NCBI GenBank assembly: GCA_965153455.1
Contig: OZ234497.1
Span: 930,001-994,000 of the forward strand
Source: Sphagnum compactum
Lineage: Eukaryota > Bryophyta > Sphagnopsida > Sphagnales
Direction of reading: 5' to 3'
DNA length: 64,000 nucleotides
The position numbers and the translations under genes are program-made. The stretch's first letter is position 1. Every line of letters starts with the position of its first letter. The notes beneath the pieces were generated by a model. The model ran no database searches and was not told the DNA's origin. It saw only the letters and a program-made list of their open reading frames with translations. Below, piece after piece: positions 37,655 through 48,895 of the stretch.

Positions 37655-37790
37655 ACTCTATTTTGCAACTGGGGGTCCAAAGAGGTGCTTTTACAAGGGG
37701 GCATGCCCAATGTTCCAAAAGAAATTGCTGATGGGTCACTCAATATGGCTCCTTTAAAAAAATAAAAAAAACAGTTGTGAGGGCACCAAT
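37655..37790 (-). repeat. Fragment of repeat A outer end (third copy)
   Basis: Similar to 5535-5670 in the same orientation: GGGGTGCACT/TGGGTGCACT, GGGGGTC, AGAGGTG, TGATGGG, AATATGGCTCCTT and GAGGGCACC blocks. It lies immediately outside the right B copy, mirroring repeat A copy 2 beside the left B copy. Confidence 0.65.
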
Positions 37791-38384
37791 GATCTAATCA
37801 ATATGAATGACACTATGACAAAGTCACATCAGACAAACAGTGATTTTAATCAGTCATTTTGATGCACGGTTTTTAAAGATTAAGGATGTGTACACTCTAC
37901 CAAAAGCTTTTTGGAAAATAGTGAAAAAAAAACATTTTCAGGCTTTTGGTCATCAAATGTCAGAATTTTAAAATAAAAATCGCTAGATTTTTATGTTATG
38001 TTCCAATAAGGTAGCAAACAATATAAAAGGATTTTTAATTAAAAAAACTTCTTTTAATTTTGGCAGCTAGATTTACATCTTCTAGATGATCACCTCTTCA
38101 ACTCAATCATTTTTTAAAAAACAATTGCTGTTGCATTATTGGATAGCATCCCAAGGGGGACTTAACATTAAATGGTAACATGACAATTAAAACAATAAAA
38201 CAAAAAATTGTAATCCTGCTACTATTTGACAACTTGCAGGAGCATGCCTTTGCATTAAATGACGACATAACAAGTAAGACAATAAAGATTTTCAAATTGT
38301 AATCCTGCTACTACTTGGCGACTTGCAGAGCATGCCTTCTACATTTGACGAACCCAGTGCGAAACCCTTGTTGTAGATCCAAAA

Positions 38385-38890
38385 ATTACCTGCAAAAAGA
38401 AAATAAGGTGGAAGGAGTACCATCCAAGGAAACACAAGCGACAAGCAACAACAAGCAAGTAAGCAGTAACCACAGGGGGAGCACAAGCAAGCGAGGAGTA
38501 GTCATGAGAAGAGCAACAAGCAAGGAGTAGCAACAATAAAGGGGGCTAGATGTACCTAAAAAATAGCAAAAGCTATAAGTGAAAAGCAATCACCGGGGGA
38601 GCAACAAGCACGGAGTAAGGACATGGTGTAGCCACAAGGGGAGTAATAAGTGGGGAGTCAAGCAAGGGAGTAACAAGTGCGGAGCAACCACGCAGGGGAG
38701 CAACTATGTGGAGCACAAATGGGGAGCCACATGAAAGAAGAGTGACTTGGAACAACAACAGAAGAGTAGCCACGCGCAAGGAATAGCAAGTGGGGAACCA
38801 TGCAAAGGAATAACAAGCGGGGAACAATGACCTAGAGCAATATGTGGGGAGTAGCCACGTTAAGGAACAACAGCACATACTAAAACAAAC
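38385..38890. repeat. GGAGCAACAAG-rich degenerate repeat
   Basis: Complement of the tract at 21780-22460; words such as GGGGAGCAACAAGC and GGAGTAGC recur without fixed period. Confidence 0.7.
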
Positions 38891-39029
38891 CAAAAGTAAC
38901 AAAGAAGAAAAAACAACTTACAAACTACAAATTAATATTACAAACCCTATAAAACAAAAACTTAAAAAAACTAGGGAAAACGTAAAATAACTAATAACCT
39001 TAAACTTTAACCTTAGTCTTAAAATAGTA

Positions 39030-40290
39030 AACCTTTTTTTTAAACTCAAAAAATTAGATGTAAAAACCCTTACCTTATCCCTTAAACATTAAACCCTATT
39101 TTTGAACCTTAAAATCTAATATAAAAATCATAAACTTATTCATAACCCCTAAGTAGTAAATTTTATATCTAAACGCTAAAAATCAACCTAAAAACTTATA
39201 ATTCCAAACAAAAACACGAAATTATGAACATGAGAACCCAAACCTGAACCCTAAACCCTAAAAATCAGACCTTAAAAACTATAATTCAAACCTAAAACCC
39301 TAAATTGGAAACATGAAAACCCTAACCTGAATCATAAACTCTATAAACCTACAATAGAAACCTAAAAACATTAATCTTTAACATTAAAATGCAAAAACCT
39401 TTCCTTTCCAACTTCACCCTAACCTAAAATCATATCCTAATCTCTAACTTCAACCTTTAACTCAAAATTGAACCTAATTTAAAATTGAAAATAATATGAA
39501 AAAGAAATTCACTTGTGAATCTAGTATTGGTTTTATGAGTAAGGATCATTTGAAAAGCCAACTTCTGAAACTCTTACAATGTAAAGTTCATCGAATTCTT
39601 GAATAATGTTAGTGTGGTTCACATTGTACCAAAGACATCTTAAACACCAATAATCAAGTCCATATATTGCCCCACCCCCTTCCTTCATCTCATATGAAAT
39701 AAACAAGTAATTGGAGTTAGAAACCATCAGCACCATCATTTGAAAAATGACAAGATCATTTTGGTTGATATTTTTCAAAATATCATCATTTCAAAATGAG
39801 GTGAAATCATAGTTACTTGAATAAGATCCAATTGAGAAGCTTGAAAAAAACATCTTTCAAGGCTTGATATGAAAACAAAATGAAAAAAAACTAGAAAAAC
39901 CTCCTTTTTATATAATCCACATGGGTTGTCCAAGTTTACATCTTAAGATCTAACCTAAACCAACCCCTTTGGGCTTATTTTTAATTTCATCATTTTACAT
40001 ACACAAAAAAATGAACCTAAATCAACATTTTAAATAATGTTTTCATCATTAACTACGCTCCGTGATCATGTTTTTAAATCTTAAATTTAAATCATCATGT
40101 TTTAACTCCAATATTTTACACAAGTACATACCATCATTTTAACCTTAACCTTAGGACTAACCTCATTAAACCCAAAAATTGAACTTTACAACCCTTAATA
40201 TTTAACCTTTGAAAGCCCAACGCCTAAACCCAAAAAAAAAAAATCTTTAAAGACCCAAACCTAAACCCTACAAATTAAATCCTAAAATAA
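39030..40290 (-). repeat. Degenerate telomere-like CCCTAAA-rich tract
   Basis: Variants of CCCTAAA, AACCCTAAACC and AAACCTAAAA, interrupted at about 39490-40120 by the same unrelated sequence as in the left copy (19180-19850). Confidence 0.6.
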
Positions 40291-40429
40291 CCAATAGCCA
40301 ATATCCAATAAAACTACCACTTGAAATGGTTTTGTATCATATTGAAAACCCCCTAAATCTGCTTGTTATCAAATCCCCAAAAGATTTTACATCAAGATGC
40401 AAAAACTTTTACTTCAACCCAAAAAAACC

Positions 40430-40975
40430 CTGTTCTTATCAACTTTGCTAGCACCACCAAGAGATTTCAATTTTGCTAGCAACATCACAAAGATTAATTA
40501 GATTTACTAACACCACCAAAAGATTTCAACTTTGTTAGTAATAACAAAACAATTGAACAATTTTATTAACGCCACTAAAAGATTCTTGTTTTGTTAACAA
40601 TAACAAAAATGATTTATTGCTATTAATAATAAAAATTTGTTATTAATTATGCCAATAGTAGCTCAAAGATATTTTAGTTCTACCAGTAGCACCAAGAGAT
40701 TTCAACTTTGCTAGCAACAATAAAAGGATTGAATACCTTTGTTAGCACCATCAAGAGATTTCAACTCTATTAACAGTTGCAAAGAAATTTCAATGTCAAT
40801 AGTAATAGTAAAAAGATTTTCAGCTTTGCTAACACCGCTAAGAGATTTCAATTCTGCCAGCACCACCAAAATTTTAGTTCTACAAGTAGCAGCAAAGATA
40901 TTTTAGCTTTGCTAATGGTAGCAAATTTTTTTTAGTTTCGCTAACAACAATTATGAGATTTCAGCTTTGCCAAAA
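40430..40975. repeat. Degenerate tandem repeat (AAGAGATTTCAACTTTG)
   Basis: The core AAGAGATTTCAACTTTGCTA with AGCACCACC recurs roughly every 40-60 bp with variable spacing. It is present only in the right B copy. Confidence 0.7.
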
Positions 40976-41029
40976 AAAATAAAGAGAAAGACAAGGGAAA
41001 CCATAAGCAATGTGAAAACCAAAAAGGCC

Positions 41030-41850
41030 TTGAGGTAAGTGAAGCTTAGGAACGTGAGATTACGGCTAGGAAGGCGATGAGCTTAATAAAAGCCATGGGT
41101 AATGTGAAAAATAAGAAGGCCACATGAGCTTATCAAAGACCAAAAAAACCATGACCAACATGAAGTGAAGACTAGGACGGCCATGAGCTAAGGGAAGGCC
41201 AAGAAGGTGTGATTGCTAAGAAGGTGATGAACTTAATGAAAACCAAAATGGACATGGGCAACGTGAAGACCGGGAAGGCTATTAACTTCAAGAAGGTGAT
41301 GAGCTTTTAATGAAGATTAAGAAGGCCATGGGCAATGCAAAGACCAAGAAGGCCATTAACTACACAAAGCCAAGAAGGCCACATGGGCAACATGAAGATG
41401 AAGAAAGCCATGAGATACATGGAGACCAAAAACTTAAAAGCCACAAAGTGCGAACATTAGGAAGGCTACGCAAAGAGCATGAAAGCCAGGATGTTACGTG
41501 AAGACCGGGAGGTATTCAAAAGTTAGGAAGGCCAGAGTTATGCGAAAACTAGAAAGGCCACGAGGAACACAAAAACTAGGAAGGCCATGAGGAACACAAA
41601 TACAAGGAAAGCCATGAAACATATTGAGAACAAAACAACTCACCAAAAGAACATCACCGAAGACATTTCCATCACCGTTGTTGCCACCATGTCACTAGTC
41701 ACCACCACCATCATCATCGTCCACTGTGCACAAGCACAAACCACAAATCATACCCACAAAAAGAAAACAAAAAAAAATTAGCTTAAAAGCAACCCAAAAA
41801 CCAAGAAGGCCATGAGCTTAACGAAGACCAAGAAGGCGATGGCTGAATAT
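41030..41850. repeat. Degenerate repeat (AAGAAGGCCATGAG)
   Basis: Words such as GACCAAGAAGGCCATGAGC and GGCAATGTGAAGACC recur about every 25-40 bp. Lys-rich open frames (41310-41501, 41587-41781) are produced by this composition and not annotated as genes. Confidence 0.7.
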
Positions 41851-43547
41851 ACTACTTACCTTGTGTGTTTTTGTTTGTTGAAGTTGAGCCGAGGCACTCA
41901 AAAACCACGATTTAGCTTGAAGTCCAATGAAAGCCACATAAAAATGAGCAATGAACAAGAGAACTTGAGCTCAATGAGAGCTTGAAAGCTTTCTTCAAAA
42001 CTCCAAACTCTAACAAACTCCCTAAACCCTAAAACCAACAAATGTTTTCCACTTTTTTCACAAAAACAATAAACACTAAAATTGAAACCATATCCGAAAT
42101 TCGATTTAAAAAATAAACCAATCCAATTTCGATTACTCAAATGCAAAGAATCACAAGACGGTTCCTTTTCGGTTCTAAGAACCGACCCCTCCATAGCTGG
42201 TTTTGTGTCCACCCGGTTCCAGAACCAAGACTTGGTTCTGGTTAGGTTCTTTGGAACCGAAACCGGAACCCACAGTCCTTAACCAGCTGTCTGGGTACCC
42301 GGCCAACAGTGGTAAAAACCAGTGTTGGGTGGGTATGAAAAAAACCTCTGGGTATCTCAATTTGAACCCCTCCAAACATCAGCCCAGGTGATACCCTTTC
42401 TGATGCTTTCATCACCAGTTCTCACACAAGTGAGAATGAGAAATGGTGAGATCCAGTGACAAGATGTCTCCTTCCAAATGCTGAGATTTGGGGGGAGGGG
42501 GAGGGGTAAATTTCTTTGCCTGAGTCTGGTTCTCAGGCTAATGCTGGCTCCAGGTTCTAGGTATCTAGGTAGAAAATCCAAAGCCAATGAATAGGTAGAG
42601 AGTGGAGACTCTAGTTTAAGGTTTAGTGTTCCTGGCAGCGCGGCATTTGCAACATCTTCCTGCTCTTTACTCTCCAAGAAAAAAAGGATTCACCCATTTT
42701 GTGATTTTGACCCCAAAAAAAGTCATAATCGGTTTGTGAAAACCTCCCAACCACCTATTATCAAATTTGTGAGAACTGGTCACATAAAAAAAATTACAAT
42801 AAATGATACCCTGCCCTGACATTAAAAAAAATTTAAAAATTTACAAAGAACCAGGTCTTTATTAGGTTTTTTACATAAGCAGTTCCGGACGGTTCTTAGA
42901 AAACTGATACCCACCTAACACTGCTAAAGACCTGGCAAGAATTTACTAGTGTATTGGGAGAGCACTTTACCAAAAGGCTAATAACTCTTTTGCTGAGAGG
43001 AGGCACTAACCATTTTTAGGGGCAGGCATTTTGTCTTAGAAATGCCCCTCTTAATTTGTTTTAAAAAATTATTGTGACACCCAACAAGTATACAGAAGGT
43101 TGTCCACTGGATATAAAAATTTAAATTTTCTTATTGTTGTTTCTGGAGGCCCTCTGGTACCGCCCGGGTATCACAACAAGAAATTTCTTGAAAATTTACT
43201 GCAACAGTTCCTATGCCAGGTAGAGCCCTCAGGCTAAGGCATTCCCAAAATAACCAGCCCTCGGCCTTGGGGGCAACTTATTTTGGCAATGCCTCCACCC
43301 TGGGGCAACTACACATTAATGTGTAGTGGTTTGAATAATGCATGACCAGCCCTGCCCAGTCCTAGTTGCAAAAAAGTGGAACTTCAAACTTGCGGCGGCC
43401 GCCCAGGTGTGGGGGGAATCTACATGGAATCCCGCATCTTCAACAAGTGGAATTCAAACCTAACCCTACATATAACCTGCCCCTTCAGATGAGATTAACC
43501 TCTCCCATCGGTGGGAAAGCAGGAAGACCGTTCGATGCTGTCACTGT

Positions 43548-43790
43548 TTGATAAGCTTTTGTCGGTATCACCATGACCATCCGATAAGTTTCTGTCGGTT
43601 CCACCATGACCATCCGATAAGTTTCTGTCGGTTCCACCATGACCATCCGATAAGTTTCTGTCGGTTCCACCATGACCATCCGATAAGTTCCGGTCAGTAT
43701 CACCATGACCATCCGATAAGTTTCTGTCGGTACCACCATGACCATCCGATAAGTTTCTGTCAGTATCCATGACCACCGGATTGTGTTTGT
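43548..43790. repeat. 33-bp minisatellite, about seven units
   Basis: Complementary to the array at 17101-17300, same 33-bp period, roughly one unit longer. It keeps frames open on both strands without being a gene. Confidence 0.9.
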
Positions 43791-43835
43791 TGGTAGCACT
43801 TTAGATTTATGACGGTATCTTTTTCTTTCCACCGA

Positions 43836-44199
43836 GAGCATCTCCACCCGTGCACAGTATGTGTTTCCAGACAGTACAATTCATTGCGGAAAAGTCAAAA
43901 TGTGCCGGTTTAGCTCAGGAAATTGGTTTTTCTGCACCAAAATCATGCAACTTGGTGTGCTTGGTAAGAGGCGCAACACAGATGTGCACCTCCAAAACTA
44001 AGTGTATTAAATTGGACCGGACTGTGGATCAGTATTTCTGATTGGCTGATCATAATGTTGGTCCACGTAGTTTTCTATTAGTAGTCCTCACATATATGCA
44101 AATACATTTTTATTGGTGAGGTTGCCAAAAAAAAAAACAGCTAAACTTAGACATTTAATTTTATTATCCAAAGTGACATACTGAGCACCGGTGGATATG
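43836..44199. mobile_element. PIF/Harbinger-type MITE, GAGCATCTCC ends (right B copy)
   Basis: Counterpart of 16707-17054. The left end is intact (GAGCATCTCC); the right end is mutated (GGATATGCTA). Flanking triplets CGA and TGA fit a decayed 3-bp target duplication. Confidence 0.7.
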
Positions 44200-45340
44200 C
44201 TATGAGACCTACGAAGAGTATTTTGTATTTACTGGAACCTTTTGCATGAAGTAGACCCATACCAACCATTGGAATCTGTTGGTACTCTATGCAATGGTGT
44301 CTTTTGGTGTCAGTGAGGAGGTTAAGAATATCTTTCCATTATTTATCACAGTAGCTTTTCATTATGTTTTTCCAGCTAACTCTTTTTTGGTCAAGTCTTT
44401 TGGTTGTTGATATGCTTCATGCTACTGGTGGAGGGTTTGTTGTCAGTGATTCCCTTTCCTCCTTGTGGCCGGCCTCGTTTGGGCTGCTTGCTTGCCTGGA
44501 CTTTGGTCCTTGCCCCTTGCCCCTTGTTTCTTTTTTCTCTCTCTTTCTTTGGGTGCTTTCTTTTAATAAAGTTTGGCAGAGTTTCATCATTTTGGTTGCC
44601 ACTGAGGCGGTTAAGGATATCTTTATCATCAAAACCCTGTAAAACTTTTCATTATGCACCGCAGTAGCTTTTCAATATGTTTTTCCACCAAACTCTTTAT
44701 GGGTCAAGCATGGACCAATCGAAAGAACTTTGAGAGTTATTAGTCAAACTGTGATAGTACTCAGGTTTTCCTCTGAGATTTTCTATTGTTTTGAACGTTT
44801 TCCAAGGGCTTGTAGCCATCAATGCTAAATCCTTTATGGGATGATTGCCACTGCTACATCACCCAAATGGAAAAAAGGTTGTTTCCACACTCAAAGAATC
44901 TACCCTGATTTTTTCGGTCACATGCTTATTCCTCAATTGTAATTATGTGCCCAAAAGAAATCAAATATTTCTAGGAGAAATATGCTCTTGCTAACCTAAT
45001 AAATTTTGAAATGGCTTTTCATGTCCTGTCTAAGTTCCAGGCTTTATTTTCAAAATTTGAAAGTTGCTAGATTGCCACCAGTAAGTTGGGTAGAGTGTAT
45101 TATGTGGCTATTGTAGCCATAATGGAGCCGAAACACTTGGGTAATAGGATATTATGTGGGCATGGAATTGATTATCATGCTTACTGTAACAGCAAACTTT
45201 TGACTTTTGACAACTTAAACAATTGTGTAGTTTGGTGATCAATGGATGGGAGAAGTGCAAAATTGAGGTTCATACCAGTGTTGTGCACATAATTGTCAAT
45301 AGCCAGATATACAGTGTGTAAAACCAATGTAAATATAAAT

Positions 45341-46690
45341 TCCGATGCAAACTTAAACAGAGATCAGGGGAGAAAATAAAAACTGGGAAAGGGGCGGGGA
45401 GAAAATAAAGTTGCAAAGAAAAACTGAGATCAGGGCTGAGAAATGGCAAACAAAAAAAGCCAACCTGGGATGGCACAGGGATAGAAAAGAGAATCCTTTC
45501 AGTGCACTGGTGGGTGCTAGTTCACTCTGGCCACAGTAAGGCTATATAATTTGAGGCTCCATCCCTTGAGTGAACAAAATCAGTTGTGTGTGCGTGTCTC
45601 AGAGGATAATCTCCCAATCCACATGCCCATTGTGCAAATCATGAAAACCATTATGTTATTAAACATGCCAGGTACAAGCCATTGTGCCTAGTAAGGTGCT
45701 TGTGAGGAATTTGGGTGAGCCTGGCTTTGCTACCCCTTCCAATTTGGCTGGACTTGCCCAAATTCCTCACATGCAGGTTACTAGATGCAATCGCCTCTAC
45801 TCAGCACATTGCATAATACATAGATGGTTCATATGCCCTTTTTTGCCTCTTTTTAAACAATAGACAGATCCTGTTGAGTCTACCTGACCTAACTTGGGCA
45901 ACATGGCTATTATGTAAATTCACATGATCATTAGGTTAAGGGTAAAGCCCTAGGGTGAGGGCATTCTCAAAATAAGGGGCCAAAGATGAGGCAATAGCTG
46001 AGTTGGGCCTTGCATTTTAAGATGTTCCTCACCCATGGGCTTTACCCATTATAAAGCACGAGACAAAATTTATCATGAACCAAACCAATGTAGATCATGA
46101 GGCGTAGGAGAGGGAGGGATATTATGCCTACTTATAAGTGTAAGAACCCTCCCACTATTGAGGAGTAGCCATAATATCCCTCCCATCTTCTAAGAAGGAA
46201 ATTGATGAATATAAGGTGCCTTCCAAATACACTACAAATTTTCTCTGCGTGCTTTACGACAAAGAGCAGGCTGGCTGCTGAGGACAGCAGATTCTACCAA
46301 GTAAGGATGCCATGTACAACCCACTGTTTGGTGTTAAAGACAGGGAATGCCTTGGAATGTTGAAGACTGTGAGGGGAATGTTGCATCAGGATCCTGGGCT
46401 CACTTTGTAACAATAAAGAGTAAAAAGTTGAGTCAGTAAGCCTTGACTTTAATGTAAATCTATGAAAACCATTACATAATGGAGTGTGCTCTGTATAGGC
46501 CATTTTGGAACCTGTTTCGAAATATTTGGCCTCACCACACTGAGGTCACCCATATTCCTCATGGGCACCGTGCCAAGCACACTGGCATTTACCTGGCACT
46601 CTCCATGATATGTAAAGCCCACAAGGTTTCAAATTATCAAATATTATCAAACAAGCATAAAGTAATTTAGTAGGAACATGTGAATGCGGG
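45341..46690. other. Intergenic with MITE fragments
   Basis: A short direct duplication (GAGATCAGGG..GAGAAAATAAA) lies at 45358-45440, and one GGCCACAGTGAACC-family end at 45504-45540. No gene was recognised here. Confidence 0.5.
45940..46047. mobile_element. Small MITE-like element with GGTAAAGCCC ends
   Basis: About 108 bp beginning GGGTAAAGCCCTAGGGTGAGG and ending with the near-complement (CCTCACCCATGGGCTTTACCC). Related ends occur at 17640-17680, 43218-43260 and at 51552 and 52308. Confidence 0.6.
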
Positions 46691-46699
46691 TCAAAGCAT

Positions 46700-47885
46700 G
46701 ATATGAGATGATTTCATTCGATTTCAAGACATACATATTTGGATCGGAAACATAGGAAAGAGAATTGGCGTTTACACACTAACCCTGCAATTTCAATTCA
46801 GTCTTAGGCTCTCCAACATTCGTAGGATGTGTTTTTTTTTCAAGATGTTGGTGAAATCAATGAGACTCAAGTCCCATTCACCATAAGTATTCAAACACCA
46901 ACTCAATGTGAGTCCATGTTATCATATGGTCACAATGGTGCCATTTCTATGGATGCCACATTTGGCACAAATGACATGAAATTTCATCTATTCACCTTGA
47001 TGGGGTTTGATGATCATCGCACAAGTGTCCCTTTAGCCTGGATCATTACAAGTAAGCAAACAATTGAGGGTTTGATCGAATGGTTGAAACCATTAAAGGA
47101 TAAGATGCTATCACACATGCCCCATTGGAAACTATCATGTTTTCCCGTTGATGATGCACTTCAAGAACTGAAGGCATTACGGTTAGTTCTATACTTAGTA
47201 CCTATTTTGTGTTTATTTCCTTAGATGTTTTTTAACATCTTTCATAAAAATTTTAATTATTTCAAATGCATTTTATGTTGTATTGACCCCATCCACTCAT
47301 GGTGATTTTATTGCATATGTGTCCTTATTAGGCTCGTATGGTGTATGGACAAGGTTCCCATTTACCTTTGTTGTTAACATCTCTCATAGCATGGCACTTA
47401 CGTGGTACTGAAAAAAATCAAAGATGTGGAGGTGCAAGGTGGAATCCTCCAAGACCTTCATGATGTGATGTACATATCCATCAATCATGGAGAAACAATT
47501 GATGACTTCAAAGAGTGCGAGAGGGTTGCTGTGAGAGAAAGCTTTCATAAACATAAGCCTGGTGATGCGTGGACAAATTACTTCTGGACTTATTACCATC
47601 AATTTGGTAAGTGATAATATTTATCATGGTTTAATATTCAAAATTCTTTTGTAATAATGTTATTCATCCTTGTGCATTGTGTTTATGTTTGTAGAATTAT
47701 GGACGATGAATGTTCGAAAAGTGCCCCATTCTAACCAAGACGCCCAAGCGAACGTTGAATCATATCATGGTGTGTTGAAACATTGGTTTGCTCTTGACAC
47801 AAAAGGCTTTAGAGGGCGTAAGATTGATTAATTGGTGTGGTGACTAACAACAACCATTGCAAGCCACTACATGCACACATTGGAA
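46700..47885 (+). pseudogene. MULE transposase pseudogene
   Basis: The stretch 46829-47224 is open and shows the MULE transposase core: MDATFGTNDMKFHLFTLMGF, then VPLAWIITS, and CFPVDDALQELKALR, with the DDE-type Asp residues in DATFG and VDDA. Further downstream pieces of the same protein follow at about 47335-47400, 47402-47614 (VLKKIKDVEVQGGIL, DDFKECERVAVRESF) and 47695-47885 (LWTMNVRKVPHSNQDAQANVESYHGVLK). The pieces are separated by stops, or by introns with GTAAG-like edges at 47608. A stop follows RGRKID near 47830. It is therefore a truncated or decayed copy. Terminal inverted repeats were not located. Confidence 0.75.
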
Positions 47886-48864
47886 ATGAAAAAAAAAGGT
47901 TTCATAAAATTGGCATTAAAATTTTTATTTTAGAATCAATTTTGTATGGAGGAAACCATAGCCCAAAAATATAATTATCCAAATATAATTATAGCTAATC
48001 AATCAAATTTTTAGATTCAACTTTTTATTATCCAAGTAAATAAAATTAAACCAAATGATTAATTAATTATTTTAAATAAATAAATGACTATCTAATTCTT
48101 GATAATTAATCATTTAAATTATCCAAAAAACTTGTCTATTAATTATTCAATTATATGACAAAATTTGTTAATAGTTCATTAATTATCTAAAATAATTTTT
48201 TAATCATTCATTAAATTGGGGGGAAATTTCTAGGGTTGACATATGTGAAACAATACAATTTCATTTTATATCTTTTTCAAAGAGATTGGAAAAATTAAGT
48301 TGGAGAGATCACACAAAGGTAATAACCAAACCTTATGTCAAAACCCAACCCTAAATGCAATACAAAGTTTGTCGAAATCCAAAAATTAAACGTTCATGCT
48401 TAAAATTTCTTGAAATATACTCATATTTATGTTTTTTCCCTTTTAAAGTTGTAAACTCATTTCAAAAAAAATAAATATAAAGTCTCTAATTTAATAAGAT
48501 TTTAAAGCATGTTTTAAAAAAAATCAAAGCACATGGTTTTCTATTTTTTTTTCTATTTCACGTAATAATAAAAATGATATTTCCCATATAATCCTATGTC
48601 TGATTGAAATTTTATTTATATTTTTCTGATATATAGTAAATAATTTCTTGGTTCAAATAATCATATAATGGGTTATAAATATTTTATATTTTATACATAT
48701 AGAACACAAATCCTTATGTAAAATTTATTTTTTATGATGTATAATATTAATTTAAGTATTAGTCCAAATATATTGTTATTTATAACACGTTATATAGAAA
48801 TAATGATAATATGGAATTATATTGTTGTTTCATTTCAATACATATAATATCTTCACATTTATTT

Positions 48865-48895
<31 letters not shown>

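Larger units (their letters stand above)
37905..45340 (-). repeat. Repeat B, right copy (inverted partner of 15580-24335)
   Basis: Reverse-complement match to the left copy. The match runs through the ATTGGATAGCATCCC block near 38140, the GGAGCA-rich tract at 38385-38890, the CCCTAAA-like tract at 39030-40290, the 42300-42790 block, the GCCCTCAGGCTAAGG block at 43225, the minisatellite at 43548-43790, the MITE at 43836-44199 and the CCACCAGTAAGTTGGG block at 45075. The portion from about 40320 to 42300 has no counterpart in the left copy. No coding gene is recognised. Confidence 0.8.

Noticed and set aside
41310-41781. Lys-rich small proteins
   Set aside because: They are explained by the AAGAAGGCCATGAG degenerate repeat.
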